DNA from: Cantharellus purpuraceus
Taxonomy: Eukaryota; Basidiomycota; Agaricomycetes; Cantharellales; Hydnaceae
Direction of reading: 5' to 3'
Length of the DNA: 64,000 bases
Assembly: GCA_025174535.1 (NCBI GenBank)
Contig: JALBUN010000002.1
Location: 1-64,000 of the forward strand
Position numbers and translations under genes: made by a program. Positions 10,922 to 20,743 of the stretch are shown here, piece after piece. Every line of letters starts with the position of its first letter. The stretch's first letter is position 1. The notes under the pieces are model-generated. The model worked only from the letters and a program-made list of their open reading frames with translations, was not told the origin of the DNA and did no database searches.

Positions 10922-12216
10922 ATGTCAAAACCTTTGGCAAGCATGAGCGTGGCTGAGCTTGAGCAGTTGCTCTTGGCCTGACATAAGGAAGAGGAAGAGG
11001 AGCGGAAGCGGAAGGTGGAGGAGGTGGTGGAACGGAGGCGGAAGGAGGAGGAGGAGGAGGAGGCAGAGCGGAGCGGAAGGAGGAGGAGGAGACAGAGCGG
11101 AGATGGAAGGAGGAGGAGGAGACAGAGCGGAGGCGGAAGGAGGAGGAGGAGGCAGAGCGGAGGCGGAAGGAGGAGGAGGAGCAGTGATGGAAAGAGGCGG
11201 TGAAGACGGAATGGAGAAGGAAAGAGGAGGAAGTGAAGGCAGAGAGGGCCCACATGGTGAAGGAACTTGCGGCAGCGATGGAGGCCGCAAGACTGAAGGA
11301 AGTGGAGGAGCAGGCGCATGAGTTAGAGGCGGCCATGGAGGTAGAGGAGGAGGTGACCGGGGCAGGGGAAAACAGCCACCCAGGAAGTCCAAGCGTGCCC
11401 ATATGGCCAGGGACCCCGGAAGTCGCCATCATCTCCATTACACGGACGGAGACGACTCGTTCGAGGACTGTCACTGCGGAGGACTCGCCGTTACGTCCGT
11501 GGGCACGGCCCTTATTTGAATTGGGGGCAGCTGAGGAAGATGATGCGGTGGAGATGGAGAGGGTGGAGGTGGAGGCGGATCCCGATGCCAATATGGGGCT
11601 CGATGCAAATGCGGAGCCTGAGGTGGGCGTGGATGTTGGGATGGATGCGGAGCCGGATCCTACTTCGAATTCCTACAAGGAGATGGCTTGGGTAGCTGCG
11701 GTCGAGGCTCGCAAAATAGCGGAGCTCTATGCTGCTACCACCAAGAAGAACCTCGATGTCGCGGTCTTTTCACTGAAGGCCTACCCTAGTGCTGATATGG
11801 AGAAGCGGGAGGCGGACCGGAGGGTCATATGGTGCAAGGTGGAGAGTCGCGTGTTGGCGACCTGTAAGAAGGAGCTGCGTGTCGCGAGGTCGGCGATCCA
11901 GCTTCACAAGCGTGAGATGGAGAAGGCGGCCACAGAACAGCAGGACAAGGAGGAGGAGAGGGAACACTTGGAGGCTGCAGCGAGGAGGGGCGGACCACCC
12001 AAGGCTCTGGCTCCAATGGAGCCATTTGGCGGACCCGGCATAACTTGCGACTTATGTCATGATGTGGGTGTGGAGTGCGTGTGGCCTACCGGCCCAACTT
12101 GCCGCCTTTGGTCCTGCGATCGTTGTTGGGGTCGGAAAGGAGGGTGTAGGATCGATGGAAAGTTTGATCCCTGGAGTCGGAGCGTCAAGCCCGATGTCGG
12201 TTTGCTCAAGGAATAG
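10922..12216 (+). pseudogene. Antisense ORF of the chromovirus: coiled-coil and Cys-cluster protein
   Basis: Reads on the + strand, opposite to gag-pol. From ATG 10922 it begins MSKPLASMSVAELEQLLLA, then meets a TGA (10979) and continues in the same frame as HKEEEEERKRKVEEVVERRR. Inside the purine-rich tandem repeats the frame shifts, another TGA follows near 11193, and the open part 11200-12216 gives 338 aa: a charged Ala/Glu coiled-coil region, an acidic stretch, a second helical region, and near the end a cysteine cluster CDLCHDVGVECVWP..CRLWSCDRCWGRKGGC. The Cys spacing recalls Zn2Cys6-like or other small zinc-binding folds but is not a canonical match. I do not recognise a function. The upstream TATA box and long open frame suggest it was once expressed. 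Confidence 0.5.
11030..11200 (+). repeat. Purine-rich 30-bp tandem repeats
   Basis: About five imperfect copies of a unit close to GGAGGAGGAGACAGAGCGGA plus about 10 bp. On the + strand it is almost pure purine. In the antisense ORF frame it encodes K/E/R-rich helix repeats (RRKEEEEAER-like). Unit-number change is a likely cause of the frameshift seen here. Confidence 0.75.
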
Positions 12217-12257
12217 ATCCTATAAGCCTGCGCGCAACGGTCCTAGCAAGCAGGCGG

Positions 12258-12956
12258 TGTGTAACGCAGTTGTTCAGCACTCAAAAGATCAATCAGGGCG
12301 AGGTGTACGTAACAGGGAAGTGGGATAGTGCTCTGTGGTTGGATGAGGATGGGAGCAAAAGGTCAGTCCCGATGGCTGATCGTGCTCTGTGACTGGATGA
12401 CAATGCGGAGCCCGGTTGGGAGGTACATGAAAGCTGGTTTCAAGAGAAGCAACCTCTCGGTGGAGGAGGGAAATCTGATCGTGGAACCAAGGTGCTTTAC
12501 CTTAGTGTAGAGATGATGGATTGTGATGTAGAGCGTAGTGCGTAGACTTAGAGCGTGGACTTTGACTTTAGAGCGTTGGCTGAAAACTTGTTGATTGATT
12601 CCAAAGGCGAAAACTAGCGCCCTTTATATACAAATCCCCAGGGCACATTGACACAATATGAGGAGCAAATGATGCAATATGATGCAAGAAATGCTGATCA
12701 AGCCAGCTGACGAAGCGTGTGAAGTTGAACTACTAAAGGGGAAATCATGGAGAAATGAAACGACAGATAGGGGTAATCTTTGTAAGAATAGGGGTGATGA
12801 GTAATAAAAAGAACCAAAAATAGAACAAGGATGAGTAAGTCGTGTATGAATGAATTAAAAAGATGAAACAGGGGTGAGTCATATAAATGAACAATAGAAA
12901 CGTCCACCAATACCATCTTCCCTTCGGCTCCGAAGGTTAATTGACCCTGAGTCACA
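12258..12956 (-). repeat. Probable LTR inserted in the antisense region
   Basis: Starts TGTGTAACGCAG and ends GAGTCACA in + orientation, so the - strand reads TGTGAC...GTTACACA with short inverted ends. On the - strand it has a promoter-like TATATAAAGGGCGCTAG at about 12640-12620, followed by CT-rich, R/U5-like sequence. It interrupts the space between the two + strand ORFs of the chromovirus. The 5-bp flanks (GGCGG, TGAGG) do not match and no second copy is in the window, so the borders are tentative. Confidence 0.4.
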
Positions 12957-12968
12957 TGAGGACTTCAG

Positions 12969-13403
12969 TCAGCATCCACAACAAATACTCCTTATTGTCT
13001 TAGTGATCCGTCTCCATATGGTATCCCGCTCCAAGAGTATTTGGTCCCTTTGCCTGACACGATGTAACCTGAGTCGGATTGAAGTGGGAGGATAGGTCGG
13101 CAATGGCGACTGAAATTCTACCTCACGTTCGACTCTTCTATCCGTGTTACGATATAGAGGTGAAATGTCGAGGAATGTATATGGTTCAGCGGAATTGTGA
13201 AAGAATATGGGATCGCCAATGGCATAAGAGAGACATGGTGGGGATCTTGGGCGTTGAAAGAGTTTTGGAAGTATTTTGACACGTGGAGGTGGCTTAACAT
13301 GCCTGTGGAGCTCGGCGTATTTTTGATAGTCCTCTGTGTCCAGAGACCAGTGTGACGCATTATTAGAAGTGATGTTGGAGAGGGGAATAGAATGGGAAGC
13401 CAT
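12969..13403 (-). CDS. Unrecognised 144-codon ORF inside the retroelement
   Basis: Open - strand frame MASHSIPLSN... to the stop at 12969, rich in Arg and Pro (RHVKPPPRVKILPKLFQRP). An AT-rich TTTTAAATAGCGCC about 110-120 bp upstream could be its TATA element. No domain recognised. It sits between the putative LTR at 12258-12956 and the + strand ORF at 13689, so it may belong to an inserted element or be chance. Confidence 0.2.
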   Translation of the reverse strand: MASHSIPLSNITSNNASHWSLDTEDYQKYAELHRHVKPPPRVKILPKLFQRPRSPPCLSYAIGDPIFFHNSAEPYTFLDISPLYRNTDRRVEREVEFQSPLPTYPPTSIRLRLHRVRQRDQILLERDTIWRRITKTIRSICCGC

Positions 13404-13688
13404 GTGAATGATGATGAAAGGATCGGTGTGAATAGAAGGCTGATAATGATCGATGGCGATGAAACACTAGTGACGATCGATGGCTAGAATTAGAGACTGA
13501 GGTGGAGAGGGAGTTGCGGCGCTATTTAAAAGTTGATCTGAAAAGGCGCTAGCGGAGTTGGACTGTCAGAGTGGTTCGATATTCGTCCTCGATGCGTCCT
13601 GGCTCGTCACCGACTAGTGGTACAAGGAGGGGCAGAGAAGGAATCGGAGGGTTGTCCGACCAAAAAGAGGCAGACTGAGACGGGTGCT

Positions 13689-14051
13689 ATGGCAGCTGGG
13701 GGTAGCAGCATCGGATCGGAAGGGGCAATGACCGGTGCAGGTACGGGGTGCGTCTCTGCGCCCAATAGCACCGTGGGCCAGCTTATCAGGCTGGTTAACC
13801 TGCAGTCGGAGCACCTCTGGCAGATGGAGGGGTTGTTAGTGGACTTGGTGAAGACAATGAAGCGGAAGGAGGTTCTGGAGGGTCATCGGACAGCCGAGTT
13901 ACATTGGTTGTGGAAGTTCATGGCCCTGTTGGACGAGGATTCAGACATGGGAGATGAGAAGGATTGGATGTTGGATGTAGAGAGTGATGAGGAGTCGGAG
14001 TCGGAGCCTGAGGTAGATAAGGGAAAGGGGAAAAGGAAACGCGATGTATAA
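13689..14051 (+). CDS. Second antisense ORF of the chromovirus, helical with acidic tail
   Basis: The ATG at 13689 opens MAAGGSSIGSEG..., 120 aa; the frame is open from 13617. It has a heptad-like helix (VGQLIRLVNLQSEHLWQMEG), an acidic Ser/Glu tail (SDEESESEPEVD) and a basic end (KGKGKRKRDV) that could be a nuclear signal. It lies between the pol stop (14197) and the Cys-cluster ORF. It may be the C-terminal part of that ORF, separated by the LTR-like insertion, or an independent small protein. Function unknown. Confidence 0.4.
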   Translation: MAAGGSSIGSEGAMTGAGTGCVSAPNSTVGQLIRLVNLQSEHLWQMEGLLVDLVKTMKRKEVLEGHRTAELHWLWKFMALLDEDSDMGDEKDWMLDVESDEESESEPEVDKGKGKRKRDV

Positions 14052-14196
14052 AATAAAGATGAAAATGATTATAAATTTTGGAATGGAGAAAGAATGAGGC
14101 GGAGTGATATTCCTTCAGAGTTTTTTGAGCAGGCTGGTAATTTCCCTTGACTTGTAATAAAATGGTGATGCGAAATAATAGGATTAGCATTAGTAA

Positions 14197-16220
14197 TCAA
14201 ACTTGAAGATTCATAAGAGGGCCAGGTTTGTCTGGATAAGCAGAGTGAAAATCAGAGACGGATTCGGATGCGTGATCAAGTTCGGATGTGGAGATCCATG
14301 AAGACTCTTCATCGGTGCCTTCGTATCCAGTCCATTTGACTAAGTACTGGAGCTTGCACTTGTATCGGCGGTCGATCTTCGAGTCCAGGATCTCGGATAT
14401 CTCATATTCATTGTCTCCTTCGATGATGATCGGGGGAGGTGGAGGTTGCGTGCGACTGGAGATCTCGTTCATGGTAGCGGGTTCGAGCATTGATATATGG
14501 AAGACCGGATGAACTGCTCGGAAGTGGTCTGGGAGGTGGAGGGTGAAAGACCTGCTGCCAGCGTGAGCAATGACCTCATAAGGACCTAAGTATTTCTCGG
14601 AGAGTTTCTTCGATGGGCGGGTGGTCCAGAAGTGTTCGGCCTTAACAAATACTTGGTCTCCAATTTGCAGGTCCAGAGCTGGGATGCGGCGTTGGTCTGC
14701 GGAGACTTGATATTGTTTCTGAGCATCAGTCTCTTGGAGATGTTGGTGTAGTTGATCGAGGTCGGTTACGAATTGGTGGGCTTTGGTGGAGGCAAGTTCT
14801 TTCTCGGGGTGGACGGAGATGTTCGGATGGTAGCCTTTATTAGCAAAGAACGGAGAGATGCCGGTAGTTGCGTTTGGAGCGTTGTTGTAGGCAAACTCTG
14901 CGATCGGAAGTAGATCAGCCCAGTTGTCTTGTTGATAGTTACAATAGATTCGGAGATATTGTTCCAGGGACTGATTCATTCGTTCTGTTTGTCCGTCTCC
15001 TTCAGGGTGGTATCCAGAGGTGAAATGGAGCTTCATGTCAAGAGCCTTTCCTAATGTGTGGAAGAAGGAGGACATGAACTCCAAACCCCGATTGGACGTG
15101 ACATGCGATGGGACTCTGTGTTTAGAGAATACGTGGAGAACGAACAATTTAGCTAGTGAGGCGGAGGTGATGGTGTCGTGCGTCAGAATGAATAGTGAAT
15201 GTTTGGTGAACCTGTTGACAATCATGAGTATGGTGTCATATCCGAGTGATGGGGGGAGCTTCTCTATGAAGTCCATGGAGATGGAGTTCCATGGTTGCTC
15301 TGGGATCGGAAGTTGTTTGAGCGTTCCGTAGGGTTTGTGCCTTTGCGATTTTGCGCATACATGTGGTGCAGGAGTTACAGTAGTGTTGAATGTATTCCCG
15401 CATTTTTGGCCATACATAGTCTCGTCGGATTAATCCTTGTGTGCGATTTTGCCTGAAGTGGCCGGAGATCGGGTGATCATGGTAATACTGCAAAACTTGG
15501 AGTTGGAGGCTGTTGGTGTCGGGGACGTATATCCAGTTGTTGTGTCGGAGGTGTCCTTTGGGGTCAAGTGACCATTTCGGATTGGAAGGGTTGTACAAGT
15601 GTTTAACCGCAACAGGATTGGATTGGAGTGATGAGCGGATGTCGGAGTGGAGTTGGTCGATGTCCATAATGGTGACAGCTCGGAGAGTGGGAGTCATGAG
15701 GGTGGATGCTCGTAGGGACGATGCCAGCTGCTCGTTAGTAAACACAGGATGAAAGTTGTGGGGGTTTACAGTGGTATAGTCACTATTCCCCTCTTTAGGG
15801 TAGATGTCCCATCGTCTAGTTAACACGTTGGGCTTTGCTCTGAGTCAACCAGGACGGAAATGGATAATGAGATTGAACTGAGATAGGTATTTGGACCATC
15901 AGACTTGTCTCCGGGTGAGCAGTTTTGTTGTGGAGAAGGATTCCAAGTTCTTGTGGTCTGTTATGATGTCCACCGGATCAGAGGGACCCTCAAGGTAGTG
16001 TCTCCATATCTGGAAGGCTTCATATATGGCAAGGAGCTCTTTGTCATGGATGTCATAGTTCAGTTCGGGGGGTGTGAATGTACGCGAGTGAAAAGCGATT
16101 GGGTGGACTTGTCCGTCATCCGGAGAGATGATGGACAGGATCGCGGCAAGTGCATAGTCGGAGGTGTCGGTCTCTAATAGGATGGGAACGTCTGGAACCC
16201 AATGAATCAGTATCGGAGCG
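14197..16220 (-). pseudogene. Chromovirus pol, distal part: RNase H, integrase, chromodomain
   Basis: After the LINE insertion the - strand resumes with [13 protein letters not shown] and the RNase H block [14 protein letters not shown] ... [10 protein letters not shown] frame break and short non-matching stretch follow near 15826-15900. The integrase zinc region has H-x-H spacing in YYHDHPISGHF and C-x2-C in CNSCTTC; an in-frame break near 15300-15417 splits it. The catalytic core shows SMDFIEKLP (first Asp), then VTSNRGLEF where the second Asp of the usual SDRG motif is Asn, and TERMNQSLEQ (Glu). The end carries a chromodomain (YEISEILDSKIDRRYKCKLQ, then YLVKWTGYE...SSWI), which typically targets heterochromatin. 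This defines a chromovirus, and the broken frames and missing Asp say it is dead. Confidence 0.85.
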
Positions 16221-16229
16221 GAAGTAAAG

Positions 16230-16237
<8 letters not shown>
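16221..16237. repeat. Target-site duplication of the LINE, left copy
   Basis: GAAGTAAAGGCCTTTTT, 17 bp, identical to 23840-23856. Both lie at the same codons (KKAFTS) of the chromovirus RNase H region, so the gypsy frame was cut here. Confidence 0.85.

Positions 16238-16262
<25 letters not shown>
16233..16262 (-). repeat. 30-nt poly-A tail of the LINE (T run on + strand)
   Basis: An uninterrupted run of 30 T, the first five shared with the target duplication. It marks the 3' end of the - strand LINE, as expected for target-primed reverse transcription. Confidence 0.8.
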
Positions 16263-16264
<2 letters not shown>

Positions 16265-16470
16265 CAAGGAGGGGAATCCGTTTTCCGGACGCTTCTTATA
16301 GGTTCCATTGACCTTACGTGTGGGGTTATATCTTTTGATACAACCCACTAAACCCCCCCTTCTCGTTTCTACTTTTCGTAGATGAGTGACCGGCCTACAC
16401 TATAAGTTTATATTACTTATTGTTAGGTTGTTGTGGTTTGGAATCACCCAGCTTTGGCTGTTGGTCTCCT

Positions 16471-19400
16471 TTACTCTTTCCAGTCTTTTATTTTTATTTT
16501 TCCTTTTTCTATTTTAACTATTTCTCCTGTTTCAATCCATGCTTCTGTGAATTCTTTTAGTTTTTTGTTTCTCTTTTTAATGTCTTTTTGTTTTATTGTT
16601 GTTTCATATTTCATTTCTATCAAGTGGTTTGCTTGTGCTCTCCACCTTATTTTAGCTTCTTCTGTTTTTATTTTCTTTTCTCCTATTACTATTTCATTTC
16701 TTATCTTCCATATGGTCCATGCTGCTTCTAGTATTATATCTCTGTATTTGTTCATTATATTTTCATTTTTTACTTTTTCAGTCATTTTGATGCTTTGTAT
16801 TCCTCTTAGTATTTTTTCATTTGGTTCTATCCATATATTCTTTTCTCTAGTATCTGTTGTTTTATTCCAAAGGCTTTTTGCTTCTTCCTATATTTCTTTT
16901 CCTTTTGTTTCTTTACACTCAAATATAATGTGTTGTATTTTTTCTATTTCATTACATTTTTTGCATCTTGCTCTTTCTTTGTATCCAGGTATGTTTAGCC
17001 AGTAGTTTCCAATTTTTAATCTTCCATTTAATTGTTTCCATAGGAAGTCTGCTATGTTTCTTTTTATGCTTGTTTTCTTTAATCCCAGCCATATGTTTTT
17101 GTCTTCAGGGTATATATTAAATCTTTCTTCTATTTCTTGCTTTGTTTCCCTTATTATTTTTTCTGTTTTTCTGGTATATGGTTCTTCTTGTTTCTCTTTT
17201 ATGAATTCATATGCTAGCTTTTTGTGTTTAATCTTATTGATGTATGTCATATCTTTGGGGTATTTCTAGATTTATTGTTTCTTCTCCTTCTTCTTTTCTT
17301 AGTCCTTCTTCTGTCTTTTTTTCTGCTTTTTTATTTCCTTCTGTTCTTTTTTTCTCTTTTTTTAGATATGTCTTGTTTCCTCTCTTGTTTAGTTCGTATA
17401 CTAATTTTCTGTATGCATCTGAGTTTTTTATATCCTTCCATCCTCTGTCTTCGTTCCTTTTTTTGTTTTCTGTTAGGTTTTTTATTATTTGTCCTAGTTT
17501 TGTGATTATCTTGAGTTCGTCTCAGCTTTGTGATCTTTTTCTGTGTTTATATATTCTTGTAGTTCTCTTACTGTTCTTATTTGATGTGTTTTTCTTAGGC
17601 ATACAGATGCTTTTTTGTTCCATTTGTAGTCTTCTCCTTCTATCATTTTATGATGCCATATCACCATTTCATTTTTTAGTTCTTTGTCTGTTTTTCTTAC
17701 CTGTATCCTTGTGTTGTACTTTTCTGCTATTCTTATCATTTGTTTCAATTGTTCTGGTAGGTTTGAGTTGTTTCCTCTTCTGGTTTTCCATGATTGTTTT
17801 ATCCAACTTATTTTTGATTCTTCATCTACTCTTGGTGCTGTTTTTGGGTTGATGTCATTGTATATTAGTTTGTCTGCCACCCATGTCCATGTTGGTCTTG
17901 TTTCTTCAGATGCTAAGTATTTTTTTATCCACATTATCTGTATTGCTTCATTTCTTGCTTTTATGTCTGGTATTCCTAGACCTCCTTTCTTTCTTGTTTT
18001 TGATGCGTTATTCATTGTAATTAGTCCTCTTTCTTTTCCTCCCCATAGAAAGCTTTTTATGTTGGATGTCATCTCTTTTTCTATTTCTTCTGGCATTCCA
18101 TTTACAGTGGCTAGGAACCATGCTTTAGATGTTATTAGTGCTTTTAGTATCAGTTCTTTTCCTCTTAGAGATGGTCTTGACTTTGACCATTTTTCCATTA
18201 TTTGTTTCTGATTGTTTTTTACTGTGTCCCATCTTTCTTTTATTGTTATTTTGTTTCCTGTCCATGATCCTAAGGTCCTCATTGTTTCTCCGTCTTTTAT
18301 TATTCTTATATGATTGGGTATTTTGTTTTGTTCTTTCCTATCTGTCTTGTTTCTATCACTTCTTTTCTGTATTCTTCTGATCCTATTGGTAGTACTTCTG
18401 TTTTTTCCATGTTGAAGACTGCAGTTGATGCTCTGCAGAATCTTCCTATTGTTTTTTCTAATACACTCATCTTGTCTTTTTCATTCATGTATATTAGTGT
18501 ATCGTCTGCAAACAGTTTGGTTACTATTTTTATTTTTTTGTTGATTTGTATTCCTTTTAACTTTGAGTTTCTTATTGCTATTGCTAGTGGTTCTATTGCT
18601 ATGTTGTATAACAGACAAGACATTGGGTCTCCTTGTCTGACTCCTCTTGATACTTTTATTGGTTTTGGTATTACTCCGTTAACCATTATTGATGTTTTTG
18701 CTTTTTCGTATAGTTTTTTTATTAATTCAATGAATCGGTTTGGGAATCCAAATTCTTCTAGTATTGTCCATAGATAATCGTGATCTATCTTGTCGTATGC
18801 CTTTTCCTGGTCTAGACTTACTATTAGTCCATTTTTTCCTTCTGTTTCTGCATAGCTTGGTATCAGTTGTGCTAATTTTGTGTGGTCATATAGGTTTCTT
18901 CCTGGTATGAATCCTGCTTGGTCTTCATGTACTATTGTAGGTGCTATCTTTCCTAGTCTTTTTGCTATTATCTTTGTTAGGATTTTGTAATCTGTTTCCA
19001 GGAGTGTTATTGGCCTGTAGTTTTCTATTTTTGTTTTATCCTTTTTTTTGTACAGTAGATACATTATTCCTTTTGTTGATTCCTCTCTTTCTATGCCATA
19101 TTGTTCTATGTCTTCATAATACATTTTTAGTAAGCTGGATATTTTAAATTCTGTTTCTACTCCTCTTTTTTCTTTTTGTTTTTCTTCCATCATCCATTCC
19201 TTCCAGAATTCATATGTTATTCCACTATATCCTGGGCATTTGTTATTCTTTGTGTTTTTTATTGCTTCTTCTATTTCGTTCTCTGTTATTTCCTTTTCTA
19301 TTTCTTCTTTTTGTGTTTCAGTTATTTTTGTTTTTATTGTTTCTTTCATTTTATTGATTTCTTTTTTTCTTGTTTCATTCATTTCTGGCTTTTCTTGTAG

Positions 19401-20633
19401 TTTTTCGTGATAGTCTGTTGCTATTTTTGCCATTTCCCTTGTTTTCTTCCTTAGTATGCCTTCTTTATCTTGTAATCCCATTATTGTATTGTCTGTCTTT
19501 ATTTCTCTGTTGAGATTGAACCAATATTTTGTATTTCTCTCTCCTTCATTGATGTATCTTGCTTCTGCTGCCCTTTTTGCTTTTTCTATTCTTTCCTCTT
19601 CCTTGCAGTTTATTTTATTTTGCATTAGCATTGCTTTCTTTCGTGCTTCTTCTTTTTCTTTTTTGGTATTGCTGTTGTTCCTTTCTATTTCTCTTAGTTT
19701 TTTTATTTCTTTTTTTATATCTTTGTTTTCTTTTTGTTTTTTGTTTTTTTCTTCCTTTGCTATGTGTATTGCGGTTGCTCTTATTTTTTCTTTTAGTTCT
19801 GTCCATTTGGTTTGCGGGTTTCCTTTTTCTCTTATTTTTCTTTTCTCTTCTTTCTCTTTTGTCTTTTCTATTTCTTCTTTATATTTTTTAAACCATTCTT
19901 GGTATTCCTTTAATGTTTCTCTTATTTCTTGTTTGAATCTTTTATTTTCTATTATCTGATTCTGTAATCTCCATATTCCTTCTCCTAGGAATGGTTGTTT
20001 GTCTTTCATTATTTTGGTTGTTATCATTGCATGGTCACTTATGTTAAATGTGGTTTCGATTTTTGTTTTGTAGCATAGTTTGTTTGCTTTATCATTTAGA
20101 TATATTTGGTCTATACTTGCAGCTGAGTTTGTTCCTTTTTGAAAGAAGGTGAATTCTTTTTCAAAGGGATTTTGTATCCTCCATATGTCCTTTATTTTGG
20201 TTTTTTCTTTTAGTTTTTGAAACTCTTCTGTTACGTTTTTGTTGTCTTCATGTTCTGGACTTCTGTCCATGCTTTCTTCTACCATATTCCAGTCTCCTGT
20301 TATACATGTGATTTCTTCAGTGCATATGTTTGTTTCTTTTAGCTTTTTTAGGAATTCGACTTTTTCCTGATTATCGTTTGGAGCGTATACGTTTATTATT
20401 TGTATTTTTTGATCTTCTCCCCATGTCATTGTTAATTTAGATGCTCTGTTTACTATCAATTTTTTGTGTTCTATTTTTTCTTTTTCTGTTTTTATGATCC
20501 TTTTGTTTATTGTGTATGCTACTCCTAATTTGTTTGTGTGTTCTCCGTTGTTTATTATTTTTATTCCTGGGTTTTCTGCTTCTATTTCTTTTGCTATTTC
20601 ATCTGTTATCCTTGTTTCTTGTACTGCTAGCAC
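16471..20633 (-). pseudogene. LINE ORF2: APE endonuclease, reverse transcriptase, zinc motif
   Basis: The main open part 20633-18306 (775 aa) starts inside the endonuclease: LAVQETRI, then CITGDWNMVEESMDR, SIDQIYLND and ISDHAMI are the AP-endonuclease-like landmarks. The reverse transcriptase follows: YRPITLLETDYKILTKIIA, GFIPGRNLYD, LDQEKAYDKIDHDYL, GVRQGDPMSCLLYN and the catalytic LFADDTLIY. A one-base shift near 18300 moves to 18282-17506 (MRTLGSWTGN..., SRPSLRGKELIL, KKGGLGIPDI), then shifts again to 17250-16888 with CKKCNEIEKIQHIIFEC (C-x2-C-x7-H-x4-C), then 16785-16471. Lys, Glu, Ile and Asn dominate because of the A-rich coding strand. The first residues of the endonuclease are missing or rearranged at 20636-20725. 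Confidence 0.85.
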
Positions 20634-20743
20634 GGCTACTATAAGGAATACAATTTACAAGGTAGAAGAAAAAATTAGATCATCAAAATCAGAAGAGGAA
20701 TACATTAGGATTTTATGCTACTTTTGACGAATTACAGGTAATT

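Noticed and set aside
10959..11321. + strand ORF rich in RRRRR/GGGG and overlapping - strand ORFs rich in Leu/Pro/Ser (10815-11591)
   Set aside because: Products of the low-complexity GGAGGA/GAGCGG repeats in other frames; no coding evidence.
17224..19959. Several long + strand ORFs with very hydrophobic, Phe/Leu/Ser-rich translations, like multi-span membrane proteins
   Set aside because: They are the complement of the A-rich LINE ORF2; T-rich codons give Phe/Leu/Ser by default. No independent domain or start context.
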